Assembly: GCF_026000435.1 (NCBI RefSeq)
Contig: NZ_AP026763.1
Span: 1,860,001 to 1,924,000 of the forward strand
Source of the DNA: Vibrio sp. STUT-A11
Lineage (GTDB): Bacteria; Pseudomonadota; Gammaproteobacteria; Enterobacterales; Vibrionaceae
Direction of reading: 5' to 3'
DNA: 64,000 nucleotides
The translations under genes were made by a program, and so were the position numbers. Below the pieces are notes generated by a model. It made no database searches. It was not told the DNA's origin and saw only the letters and a program-made list of their open reading frames with translations. Positions 25,894 through 34,753 of this stretch are shown here, in pieces (the first letter of the stretch is position 1; each line of letters opens with the position of its first letter).

Positions 25894-26847
25894 ATGGCGC
25901 TTATGTCTACACACAACGATAATGTAATGAACTCTGGCGTAACCCACACGTACCCCATTAAGCGTATTCAGAATGTGCTTGATTACATCCATAACAATCT
26001 GGAGTTGCCTCTCAATGTTAACAACATCTCGCAGAAAAGTTGTTGGTCACGCTGGCAGTTACAAAGGGTTTTTCAGCAACATACCGGCATGTCAGTAGCT
26101 CACTACGTTAGAGAGTTAAAGTTAAGCTTTGCTGCCGAAAGGCTGATAAACAGTTCTGAACGCTCACTGGATATTGCTCTTGAACTTGGCTTCGCCTCAG
26201 AAAATGCGTTCAGCCGCGCTTTCAAACAAATGTTTTCTCTGAGTCCAAGGGAATATCGCCAAAAACGGCAGTTGTATGGCGTTAGACAACCTTTCGTCTT
26301 GCTACCCGTATCCAAGACTTCAAGGTTAGGTGTGCGCTTCGCTGACGTTAAAATAGAAACAAAACCGGCATTTAGACTCAAAGGCGTTCACCAATCCATT
26401 AATGGCCTGTTCTCCTCCGAGCCAGATTTTCAATCGACAGTGCCGAGACTCTGGACAAAACTTACTTCTATTGAGGACAACTTAGACCAACACGCCTGTC
26501 TTGGTGTTATCGATGTAGCGAACGCTCATTCAGGTAGCTCTCAACTTGAGTACTGGGCGGGTTTCCAATTAGAAACAGAACCATCCTCGGCACCGAACGA
26601 TGATTCTCTCACTCTATTGGAAACGTTGTTGGTTCCGGAACAAAGCTACGCTGTTATCACCCATTCTGGCCGAGTCTCCAAGCTAACTGAGACTCTAGAA
26701 TGGTTTATCCTACATTGGCTACCCAACTCGAACTATCGCGGTATCGACGGTTACGAACTGGAAATTTACCCTCCAGATTACCAACCCGAAAGTGAAAATG
26801 CTCAGATGCAATATTGGCTCCCAGTAAAATCGATAAGCTCAAAATGA
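25894..26847 (+). CDS. AraC-family regulator with GyrI-like effector domain (DesR-like candidate)
   Basis: About 317 residues. The N-terminal AraC DNA-binding domain covers residues 22-125, with the first helix-turn-helix around LNVNNISQKSCWSRWQLQRV and the second around DIALELGFASENAFSRAFKQ (SPREYR following). From about residue 150 on, a GyrI-like/SOUL-type effector-binding domain is suggested by the DVKIETKPAFRLKG start and the YAVITHSG segment. This domain order is like Rob. A second in-frame ATG three codons later may be the true start. A Fur-like box precedes the gene, and a TonB-dependent receptor follows in the same direction; it probably activates that receptor when the siderophore is present, as DesR does for desA in V. 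vulnificus (inference). Confidence 0.88.
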   Translation: MALMSTHNDNVMNSGVTHTYPIKRIQNVLDYIHNNLELPLNVNNISQKSCWSRWQLQRVFQQHTGMSVAHYVRELKLSFAAERLINSSERSLDIALELGFASENAFSRAFKQMFSLSPREYRQKRQLYGVRQPFVLLPVSKTSRLGVRFADVKIETKPAFRLKGVHQSINGLFSSEPDFQSTVPRLWTKLTSIEDNLDQHACLGVIDVANAHSGSSQLEYWAGFQLETEPSSAPNDDSLTLLETLLVPEQSYAVITHSGRVSKLTETLEWFILHWLPNSNYRGIDGYELEIYPPDYQPESENAQMQYWLPVKSISSK

Positions 26848-26931
26848 ATACAACCTAAAAACTTGTATCTTCATCGCTATATTTGCACCAAATTGTTAAC
26901 TTTTCGCATTCCCCACTCTATAAAATACAAA

Positions 26932-26946
26932 TAACAATCATTATCA
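26932..26946. promoter_or_regulatory. Fur box before the TonB-dependent receptor
   Basis: TAACAAT-C-ATTATCA matches the 7-1-7 Fur consensus at 12 of 14 half-site positions and lies 26 bp upstream of the receptor ATG, where it would block the promoter in iron-replete cells. Confidence 0.7.
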
Positions 26947-26972
26947 AATAATAACTAAGTAGTGGAACTCAT

Positions 26973-29108
26973 ATGAAAAGCTCAGTTCGATTTCAACGCT
27001 CAGTACTTGCTGTCGTTGTTGCTGCATTTGTCTCAGGGCCTGTCATTGCCGATGAAGACCAATCTCAATACGAAACCATCACTGTTCTTGGTGAAACCTA
27101 TCGAAACACAGCAACAAAAACCGCTCTGGCTCCAGAAGAAACACCCCAGGCGATAACTGTTCTAACCAAGGAAGACATGGATTTACGTGGTGTCAGTACC
27201 GTAGGTGAGGCGTTACGTTATGCTTCGGGCGTAAATACGGAACTGCGCGGTGGTGCCGTCTCACGTCTCGATCTTTTTAATATTCGTGGTTTCATTAACT
27301 ACACCAATTTTTACGATGGTCTTCCCCTACTTTTCAATGGCTGGAATCTTCAGCCACAAATTGATGCGGTTGCCTTAGAACAGATTGAGGTTTTCAAAGG
27401 ACCAACGTCGGTTCTGTACGGAAACATCCCGCCAGGTGGCATGGTGAATATCATTGCTAAAACGCCACAATCTGAACCTGAAAATAGTCTCGCCATAAGA
27501 ACTGGCTCTAATCATCTAAAAGAGGTCAGTTTCGATACAACCGGTCAGTTGGGCGATTCTAACGTGGATTACCGACTAGTTGGTCTGGCGAAGCAACGCG
27601 ACGGTCAGGCCGATACTTCAGAGGATGAGCGCTACGTTCTCGCTCCTTCATTCAACTGGCAAGCGACCGAAAACACGCTGGTGAACGTGAATGTATATTA
27701 CCAAAATGATCCATCGGCAGGCATTTATACCACCGTTCCGGCAGCGGGTTCAGCGTCGAGTAACCCCCTCGGTTCAATGTCACCGAATACTTTTTTAGGC
27801 GATGAGAACTGGAACACATACGAGCGTGAAGTTCTTATGGTGGGATATAAAATTCAGCATGATTTCAATCATAGCTGGCAGTTTTTGCAAAACGCTCGCT
27901 ACATGACAGCGGACGCGTATCAGGAAAACACCTATAACAGTGATCTCGCTGATGATAACCGCACCGTTGGACGCAACGCTTACCTCACCGATGAACAGTC
28001 AACCTCATTTGTTGTCGATAACCAACTGTCAGGCTTGGTCAAAACAGGCAACTGGGAACATAACCTGCTTCTTGGTTTGGACTATCAATACTTAGACTCG
28101 GATGTGAAGTACAAAGATACGCTTGATTACTCGCTGACACAGGACATCTTTAACCCAAACCACAATCAAATTGATAGAAACTCTCTTAATTTCCAATATC
28201 AACAAGATATTGATATCAAAACCAGGCAGATTGGTGTCTATCTCCAGAACCAAGCGCGCTATGACAAACTGGTGATGATTGCTGGCCTACGCTGGGATAA
28301 ATACGAGTCAGATACGGATACCACCAGTGATTACCTTGGCTCAGTATCCAACAGCAAAGAAGAGTTAGATGACACCAATCTTTCGTTCCGTGTTGGCGGT
28401 CTATACGAACTTGATTTCGGAATGTCACCCTACCTGACCTACTCCGAAAGTTTCGAACCGATTGCCGGAGCGGATGCGAATGGCAATGCATTTGAGCCTT
28501 CAACAGGTCATCAATGGGAGCTGGGCTTTAAATATGCACCATGGGAAAGTAACATTTCGGGCAAATTAGCGTTCTTTCATATCACCAAGAAAAATACCAT
28601 CTTGAACGACCCGAACAACCCTTATGCGCCCAATTATCAAGCGGGTGAAGTCGTCTCTCAAGGTGCCGAGTTAGAAACTAAATGGCAGGCAACGCCACAA
28701 GCTGACTTGACGCTGAACTACACCTACATTGACATGGAGATCACCGAAGACAGTTATTACGGTCAAGAAGGCAAAACTCCCGTCTGGGTGCCAGAGCAAA
28801 TGGCATCGTTGTGGGCGAATTACTACTTTGAAGGCGCATTGTCCGGACTGCAAACCAGCGCAGGCGTTCGCTATGTAGGAGAATCACAAATGGACGCACA
28901 GAATAGTGAACAAGTGCCTGACTATACGCTGGTGGATGTATCAGCAAGCTATGACTTTTCTTCTGTGTCTAAATCACTTGAAGGTGCCGCAGTTACGCTG
29001 TCTGCATCGAACCTGTTTGATAAAGAGTACTACTCTTGCTACGACAAAAGTAATTGCTGGTTTGGCGCAGAGCGCTCTGTTGAAGCCAAGTTAGAGTACA
29101 AGTTTTAG
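26973..29108 (+). CDS. TonB-dependent hydroxamate siderophore receptor
   Basis: A 711-residue outer-membrane receptor. Signal peptide with cleavage near VIA-DE; a TonB box-like ETITVLG follows. The plug domain shows ETPQAITVLTKEDM, NIRGF and VLYGNIPPGGMVN; the 22-strand barrel ends in ASNLFDKEYYSCYD, NCWFGAERSV and a final phenylalanine. The CYDKSNCWFGAER ending, with two cysteines, is characteristic of the FhuE/FoxA/DesA branch for ferrichrome- or ferrioxamine-like xenosiderophores (family knowledge). The gene has a Fur box and an AraC-type regulator upstream but no siderophore synthesis genes, which supports use of foreign siderophores. Confidence 0.93.
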   Translation: MKSSVRFQRSVLAVVVAAFVSGPVIADEDQSQYETITVLGETYRNTATKTALAPEETPQAITVLTKEDMDLRGVSTVGEALRYASGVNTELRGGAVSRLDLFNIRGFINYTNFYDGLPLLFNGWNLQPQIDAVALEQIEVFKGPTSVLYGNIPPGGMVNIIAKTPQSEPENSLAIRTGSNHLKEVSFDTTGQLGDSNVDYRLVGLAKQRDGQADTSEDERYVLAPSFNWQATENTLVNVNVYYQNDPSAGIYTTVPAAGSASSNPLGSMSPNTFLGDENWNTYEREVLMVGYKIQHDFNHSWQFLQNARYMTADAYQENTYNSDLADDNRTVGRNAYLTDEQSTSFVVDNQLSGLVKTGNWEHNLLLGLDYQYLDSDVKYKDTLDYSLTQDIFNPNHNQIDRNSLNFQYQQDIDIKTRQIGVYLQNQARYDKLVMIAGLRWDKYESDTDTTSDYLGSVSNSKEELDDTNLSFRVGGLYELDFGMSPYLTYSESFEPIAGADANGNAFEPSTGHQWELGFKYAPWESNISGKLAFFHITKKNTILNDPNNPYAPNYQAGEVVSQGAELETKWQATPQADLTLNYTYIDMEITEDSYYGQEGKTPVWVPEQMASLWANYYFEGALSGLQTSAGVRYVGESQMDAQNSEQVPDYTLVDVSASYDFSSVSKSLEGAAVTLSASNLFDKEYYSCYDKSNCWFGAERSVEAKLEYKF

Positions 29109-29138
29109 TTCGCTGGCAAGGTTTCAACTTTGAAATAA

Positions 29139-29166
29139 AAAACGGTGGCTTCAATGCCACCGTTTT
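29139..29166. terminator. Terminator between receptor and response regulator genes
   Basis: AAAACGGTGGC and GCCACCGTTTT flank TTCAAT. The A and T runs make it usable in both directions between convergent genes. Confidence 0.88.
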
Positions 29167-29191
29167 CGAAGGTCTAACTGGTCAGAAAAAG

Positions 29192-29878
29192 TCACCTTGT
29201 CACTTTTTTATAGCAGCGTTCAGGGCGCCCTACCGTGCCGTAATTTAAATCCGCTTCTAATTCACCAGAGCTAATTAAGTATTCCAGATATCGTCTTGCC
29301 GTGGTTCGACTGGCTCCGATTTTTTCTCCAGCCTCATCCGCAGTGAGCATTTCTTCACCCGGGAACAAGTCTCGGATTTTATCCAGCGTGACACTATCAA
29401 TCCCTTTCGGCAGACGCTTTGCGCCTGAGTCTGCAATATTGTTCGACTGAAACATCTTATCAACCTGACTCTGATCCAAGCTGCCTGCGACATCAAATCG
29501 CTCACGCTGCGCAAGGTATTTTTTCAGTGCAACTTCTAACCTCGGAAACATGATCGGTTTTAGTAGATAGTCAACGACACCGCCTCTCATCGCCGTTTGC
29601 AGCGTATCAACATCTCTCGCAGCGGTAATCAAAATCACATCACAAGTTTGATTTCTTGCGCGCAGTGTATTGAGGATCTCCAGCCCTGTCCCATCTGGTA
29701 GATACACATCCATCAGCAGTAAATCGGGTTTGAGTATCTCCAATTGCATTTCTGCTTCCATTCGCGTTGTGGCTATGCCCACCACCTCTAAGCCGGACAA
29801 TTGGCTGAGGTATTTATGGTGGAGTTCTGCAATAGCGAGATCATCTTCGATGATCATGACACGCGTCGCCGTCTTCAT
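29192..29878 (-). CDS. CitB/DcuR-type response regulator
   Basis: A 228-residue regulator. Receiver domain at residues 5-125 with the acidic pair E11-D12-D13, phospho-acceptor D57 in LLMDVYLPDG and lysine in LLKPI. The C-terminal part holds a helix-turn-helix of the CitB/DcuR kind (SVTLDKIRDLFPG, then ASRTTARRYLEYLISSGE and GRPERCYK). Such regulators control transport or fermentation of C4/C6 carboxylates. Its ATG overlaps the stop of the kinase gene in ATGA. No carboxylate transporter is adjacent; the nearest is tctCBA 14 kb away. Confidence 0.93.
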   Translation of the reverse strand: MKTATRVMIIEDDLAIAELHHKYLSQLSGLEVVGIATTRMEAEMQLEILKPDLLLMDVYLPDGTGLEILNTLRARNQTCDVILITAARDVDTLQTAMRGGVVDYLLKPIMFPRLEVALKKYLAQRERFDVAGSLDQSQVDKMFQSNNIADSGAKRLPKGIDSVTLDKIRDLFPGEEMLTADEAGEKIGASRTTARRYLEYLISSGELEADLNYGTVGRPERCYKKVTR

Positions 29879-31494
29879 ATTTGTTCTTCCTTAGGCAAAT
29901 ACACGGTTATTCTCGTTCCATATTGCGTATTCGGCAGCATCTCAACATGACCGTGATAGCGTGTGGCAAGTTGATTGACCAAGTGCAACCCCACCCCCCG
30001 ATTATGGAGCGCTTTTGTTGAAATGCCTTTTTTGAAAAGTGTTTGTGGTTCGATGTGTTCTGGCAGTCCACAGCCCTGATCGCTGACTTCCATGATCACT
30101 TCGTTCCCGTAGTCACTCAGCGATACTTCGATGTCTCGGCGTTCAATCGCCACCGCGGTCTCTTCACGAATCGTCGATAACGTCGCATCAAAAGCATTGT
30201 CAATTAAATTACCTAAAATGGTCACCAAATCTTCTGCGTTTAACCATTCAGGCAGCGGCTCTAAGCGGCTCCCTTCTTCCACAACCAGATTTAAACCAAG
30301 CTCGCGAGCACGTTCTGTTTTTCCCAACAACATACCCGCAATCAGAGGATCTTTTATTGTGTCGCGTAAAAACTCAATCATGGTTTGGTAATGCGCGGTT
30401 TCTTGACCTATCAGTTTTTGCACGGCTTCAAGCTCTCCCATTTGGACAAGACCGCTGATGGTGTTGAGTTTATTTCTGTGTTCATGTGTTTGAGAACGCA
30501 ACAGTTCTGCATACTCTTTGGTTTGTGACAACTGCTCTGTCAATTCACTGATTTCATCACGCAGACGAAAACTGGATACCGCCCCCACCACTTTTCCATC
30601 AACGTATATTGGAGAACGATTGGCAATTAAGCGTTTGTGATTGAGGTAAATTTCAATATCGTGATCTTCTTGACCCGTTTCAAGCACGGTATATAAATCG
30701 CTATCACGTAAAGTGTCTGTTAACGGCTTATTAAGTGCTGTTTCTCTGTCTATCCCTAATATCTGACACGCGCTGCGGTTTATTGAACGAAGCACACCAT
30801 CAGAATCTATGCTCAGTATCCCTTCCTTAATGGTACCCATCGTAACTTCGAGTTCGCCGTACAAACGGCCAATTTCTTCTGGTTCAAAGCCCAGAATTGC
30901 CCGTTGAAACTTTCTTGAGGCATAGTTCGAAACCACCGCATTGGCGATAACTACAACAATTACCATGAGAATTAAGAAAGTTAAAAAAGGCTCGATGCGA
31001 TCTTGTAACCGCTCCAGCAAATAACCGACCGACACGACCCCAATAACTTGGCCTTGTTCGTCAAATATCGCGGCTTTCCCTCGAATCGAGTAACCCAATG
31101 AGCCCTTCGCTGTCGATATATATGACTTGCCTTCATCAAGTGCTCGTTGGTTATCACCGCCTTTCATCGGCTTTCCAACTCGCTCATCAATAGGGTGGAT
31201 GACACGCACACCTTGATGATCACCAATGACGATAAATGCCGCACCAATAGCTTGGGTCAGGTCGCGAAAACGATCTTGATAATGCTCTGAATTGTCACTC
31301 TGTATGATTTCTCGGACCATCTCCGAGTTTGCTAAGAATTGAGCGACTCCGAGTGCTTTCTCACCCATTTCTTGCTCTTGATTCACTTTCAGATAGGTAA
31401 ACCCAGCGGCAACAAGTAGCAACAACTCAATCAAGCCAGAAAGTGTCATAATAATGAGCATTCGCTTACGAAAGCTAATGGTGCTCCAACTCAT
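29875..31494 (-). CDS. CitA/DcuS-type sensor histidine kinase
   Basis: A 539-residue membrane kinase. First membrane segment at residues 12-34, periplasmic Cache/PASp sensor domain to about 175 containing DHQGVRVIHP and SYISTAKGSLGYSIRGKA as in DcuS/CitA, second membrane segment at about 176-197, cytoplasmic PAS to about 320, then the phospho-acceptor region RSQTHEHRNKLNTISG, N box GNLIDNAFDA and G1 box SDQGCGLP. The Cache fold and H-box type imply sensing of citrate or a C4-dicarboxylate. It is the first gene of the pair with its response regulator. Confidence 0.94.
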   Translation of the reverse strand: MSWSTISFRKRMLIIMTLSGLIELLLLVAAGFTYLKVNQEQEMGEKALGVAQFLANSEMVREIIQSDNSEHYQDRFRDLTQAIGAAFIVIGDHQGVRVIHPIDERVGKPMKGGDNQRALDEGKSYISTAKGSLGYSIRGKAAIFDEQGQVIGVVSVGYLLERLQDRIEPFLTFLILMVIVVVIANAVVSNYASRKFQRAILGFEPEEIGRLYGELEVTMGTIKEGILSIDSDGVLRSINRSACQILGIDRETALNKPLTDTLRDSDLYTVLETGQEDHDIEIYLNHKRLIANRSPIYVDGKVVGAVSSFRLRDEISELTEQLSQTKEYAELLRSQTHEHRNKLNTISGLVQMGELEAVQKLIGQETAHYQTMIEFLRDTIKDPLIAGMLLGKTERARELGLNLVVEEGSRLEPLPEWLNAEDLVTILGNLIDNAFDATLSTIREETAVAIERRDIEVSLSDYGNEVIMEVSDQGCGLPEHIEPQTLFKKGISTKALHNRGVGLHLVNQLATRYHGHVEMLPNTQYGTRITVYLPKEEQI

Positions 31495-31973
31495 TATTTA
31501 CTCCTCATCAACACCTTCCAAGCCACATAAGTTAACATTGAGTTAACAGTCAGGCTGTTATCAGATAGTAAATCTGTGAACAACGCAAACAAACAGCGAT
31601 AGTTGTGGTCAAATAATAGACGGAACAAAATGGTTAAACTCAATAATTCACAAAACGACACGCAATCATTATGTATTCAATAACATACATATAATCAATT
31701 CGAAAACATGAATTCGATCACGCCAATTTAGGCGATTTTTAAAGCGTCTTCATACTTTCAAGCGTATAATTTTTAGTCAGGGAGACCGAACAGAGCCTCT
31801 CATTTAAAAAGCAGTGAAACCGGAAGTCTATAAAGAGCTCAACATCATTGTCAGTAAATTCGAATAAAAATTCATCACAAGAACTACTGCGATATGACAA
31901 ATAGTTAGACACCCTCTGAGTACTAAAAAACCATAAACAGAGGTGTATTTATAGTTAGAAGGAACACTTAAAA
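31495..31973. other. Intergenic region without a recognised gene
   Basis: About 480 AT-rich bases between divergent genes. GTTAAC occurs twice near the kinase (around 31533 and 31543). No RNA gene, hairpin terminator or credible ORF seen. Confidence 0.4.
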
Positions 31974-32201
31974 ATGGAACGTGATAATTTTGGAATTTGT
32001 CTTAATAAGGCCATGTTGTCAGAAAATATGTATTCAACTTTCACGCATGTCCGTGCTTATGAGAAAAATGGAGGTAGCGCGTCAGAACTTAAAGTGCTGC
32101 TGTCATTCCCTCAGATGAGTGGAAAGGATCTATTGAATACAATGTGTGGCTCTCGCCAGTTAGAGTGGAGAGCTGAGTTCCACTGCCCGTACCAAAAATA
32201 A
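31974..32201 (+). CDS. Small hypothetical protein (75 residues)
   Basis: ATG preceded by AGAAGGA at about ten bases. The predicted product is soluble, contains three cysteines (about residues 9, 58 and 70), has no membrane segment and no motif I recognise. A hairpin follows. It is probably a real Vibrio-specific gene of unknown role, but its independence from the downstream efflux operon cannot be shown here. Confidence 0.5.
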   Translation: MERDNFGICLNKAMLSENMYSTFTHVRAYEKNGGSASELKVLLSFPQMSGKDLLNTMCGSRQLEWRAEFHCPYQK

Positions 32202-32216
32202 AGTTATGCTAAGTTG

Positions 32217-32242
32217 GCGTCTGTAAGCACTATTCAGACGCC
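32217..32242 (+). terminator. Hairpin after the 75-residue ORF
   Basis: GGCGTCTG and CAGACGCC form an 8-bp stem with an 11-nt loop. The T-run after it is poor, so termination is likely weak. Confidence 0.5.
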
Positions 32243-32332
32243 GTTGTAGCCCGCTTTTCTCGCTTTAACCACTTAACATCGAACGATTATTCCTCTATAT
32301 TAGAGCTAATACTCTACAATAAAGCAGCCACT

Positions 32333-33748
32333 ATGAAACAAACTGGAAAGTTTTGGGTACTTACTCTCATCAGTAGCTCGATTTCTTTCGCCTGTCATTC
32401 CACTCCTATTACCCTAGATAGTGCATGGCAACTGCTATTAGAAAACAACTATTCTCTCAAAGCACAACGCTCGAATGTTGAAAGTTATCAATATCAGGAG
32501 AAAGCAACAGGCAACCTTAATTTGCCGCAAGTTTCTCTTGGCGCAAACTACACTCGCTTAGATACCGACATCACCCTTTCTGGCAAGCAGATTTTCGACA
32601 GCACAGGTGCTGAGATCGCGGTTCCACCTGCCTTTCAAAACATTCTGGGTACGCTAGCGAACACCACGTCGACCATTACTGAGCGTGATATTTTTTCTTC
32701 TTCTATTCGCGCAATCTGGCCTATTTTTACTGGCGGTCGTATTTCTGCCGCGCAGACTGCTGCTGAAGGAAAAACTGACGAAGCAAAAAGCCAACTCGCG
32801 ATGGAACAGCAAGCGCGTTTTGAGGATCTGTCGAAGTACTATTTTTCAGTTGTGCTAGCCAAAGAAGTTCTGGCCACTCGTCAAGCCGTAGAACAAGGGC
32901 TGAGAAAACACCGCGACTTCGCGATTAAACTGGAAGAGCAAGGACAAATTGCCCGAGTGGAACGCTTGCAAGCTGAAGCGTCATTAGATAAAGCCTCGGT
33001 TGAGACTCGCAAAGCCTTGAGTGATCTCACCATTGCTGAAGCCGCGTTGGGAAAAATTCTCGCCCAAGAGCAATCTGTTGAGCCAGCAGAAACGTTATTT
33101 ATCAACACGAGCCTTCCGCCACTCAATGCCTTTATTGAGCAAACATTACACACCTACCCTGGTTTGGATCTTCTCGATGCTAAAGACAAACAAGCTCGAA
33201 GTTTAATCAAAGCGGAAAAAGGCAAGTACTATCCCGAAGTCTTTTTGTACGGTGACTACACCCTATATGAAGACGACTCTCTCGCAAGCCAAATGAAACC
33301 CGATTGGTTGGTCGGCGTTGGCGTGAGTGTCCCATTGATTGAATCAACTGGCCGGAGCGAAAAGACCAAAGCGGCACAAAGTATGGTTTCGCGAGTCGAC
33401 GCATTGAAATCTCAGGCGAAACAAGACTTATCACTATTGGTTCAGAAAACCTATCTGGAAGCTCAACAAGCCATTGATGAAGTGCAAGGGTTAGAATCCA
33501 GTATCGCGCTTGCAAACGAAAATCTGCTTCTGCGTGAAAAAGCGTTTACCCAAGGCCTGTCTTCTTCGCTCGATGTTGTTGATGCGCAGCTCTATGTCGC
33601 CAATATAGAAACGCAACGTTCGGCAGCGAGATTCCGCTATCTGATCTCTTTGACCAAGTTATTGGCTTTAAGTAGCGAAATCGATAGTTTCCAACAGTAT
33701 AAAAACACCGCCTATACCCCAGCTTTACCGTCTAAAGAGGTGCGATAA
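32333..33748 (+). CDS. TolC-family outer-membrane efflux protein
   Basis: A 471-residue protein with a signal peptide (hydrophobic residues 7-20) and the two-fold OEP repeat: long helical stretches rich in A, Q, E around residues 140-235 and 340-440, and barrel strands such as LPQVSLGANYTRLD and YPEVFLYGDYTLYED. The GWPIF-like turn appears as IRAIWPIFTGGRI. It forms the outer-membrane exit duct of a tripartite pump. The HlyD gene follows after three bases, and two permease genes complete the operon. Confidence 0.93.
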   Translation: MKQTGKFWVLTLISSSISFACHSTPITLDSAWQLLLENNYSLKAQRSNVESYQYQEKATGNLNLPQVSLGANYTRLDTDITLSGKQIFDSTGAEIAVPPAFQNILGTLANTTSTITERDIFSSSIRAIWPIFTGGRISAAQTAAEGKTDEAKSQLAMEQQARFEDLSKYYFSVVLAKEVLATRQAVEQGLRKHRDFAIKLEEQGQIARVERLQAEASLDKASVETRKALSDLTIAEAALGKILAQEQSVEPAETLFINTSLPPLNAFIEQTLHTYPGLDLLDAKDKQARSLIKAEKGKYYPEVFLYGDYTLYEDDSLASQMKPDWLVGVGVSVPLIESTGRSEKTKAAQSMVSRVDALKSQAKQDLSLLVQKTYLEAQQAIDEVQGLESSIALANENLLLREKAFTQGLSSSLDVVDAQLYVANIETQRSAARFRYLISLTKLLALSSEIDSFQQYKNTAYTPALPSKEVR

Positions 33749-33751
33749 ACC

Positions 33752-34732
33752 ATGGTAGCAAAATCATTAAAACCCATTTTATTATCACTTTGCGCTGTAG
33801 GAGTTACCGCTTGGGTTGGCTTTCAGTTTTATAAGGCTTATCAGCCAGAGCCGGTTCGTCTGCAAGGCATGATTGAGGCACAGCAATACAGCATTTCCTC
33901 AAAGGTGCCAGGTCGTATTGATCAAGTCATGGTCCGTAAAGGGGATGACATTGAAAAAGGCCAGCTAATTTTCACGCTTCACAGTCCAGAAATCGCAGCA
34001 AAATTAGAACAAGCCAAAGCGGGCGAGAAAGCCGCAGATGCCTTGGCACAAGAGGCAGAAAAAGGGGCTCGTGAACAGCAGATCCAAGCCGCTAAAGATC
34101 AATGGTTAAAAGCGCAAGCCGCCGCTAATCTCATGGAAAAAACCTATAACCGAGTTAATAACCTGTACAGAGATGGTGTCGTTGCTGAACAGAAACGCGA
34201 CGAGGCATTAACTCAATGGCAGGCAGCTAAATACACAGAAAGCGCGGCTTTCCAAATGTATGAGATGGCGAAAGAAGGTGCTCGCAGTGAAACCAAAGTC
34301 GCAGCGGCAGAAAAAGCGCGCATGGCGTCTGGTGCGGTTGCTGAGGTGGAAGCTTACGCCAAAGACACGCAAATACACAGCTGGTTTAATGGCGAAGTGT
34401 CTCAGGTTCTACTGCAAAGTGGAGAACTTGCACCACAAGGTTTTCCTGTCGTTACGGTTATCGATACCCAAGACGCGTGGGCAACACTCAATGTACGGGA
34501 AGATCTTCTGAAGTATTTCAATGAAGGGGCAACCTTTCAGGCTTACTTACCCGCTTTGGATAAGAAAGTAGAATTTAAAGTCACGCATGTTGCGGTTATG
34601 GGCGACTTCGCGACTTGGCGTGCAACGGATTCTGCTCAAGGATTTGATTTACGTACTTTTGAAGTCGAAGCGAGGCCAGTCCAGCAAGAGTCTAACTTGC
34701 GTATGGGCATGAGTGTTGTGGTTGAACTCTGA
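33752..34732 (+). CDS. HlyD/EmrA-family membrane fusion protein
   Basis: A 326-residue periplasmic adaptor with a single N-terminal membrane segment (about residues 8-27). The lipoyl/barrel-sandwich half GMIEAQQYSISSKVPGRI with VRKGDDIEKGQLIF is clear, followed by a helical hairpin (about 85-200, rich in A, K, E, Q) and the second lipoyl half WFNGEVSQVLLQSGELAPQG. It links the inner-membrane permeases to the TolC-like protein. Length and layout resemble YbhG/YhiI, adaptors of ABC-2 type exporters. Confidence 0.93.
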   Translation: MVAKSLKPILLSLCAVGVTAWVGFQFYKAYQPEPVRLQGMIEAQQYSISSKVPGRIDQVMVRKGDDIEKGQLIFTLHSPEIAAKLEQAKAGEKAADALAQEAEKGAREQQIQAAKDQWLKAQAAANLMEKTYNRVNNLYRDGVVAEQKRDEALTQWQAAKYTESAAFQMYEMAKEGARSETKVAAAEKARMASGAVAEVEAYAKDTQIHSWFNGEVSQVLLQSGELAPQGFPVVTVIDTQDAWATLNVREDLLKYFNEGATFQAYLPALDKKVEFKVTHVAVMGDFATWRATDSAQGFDLRTFEVEARPVQQESNLRMGMSVVVEL

Positions 34733-34753
34733 ACACGGCCTTAGGTTAACGTT

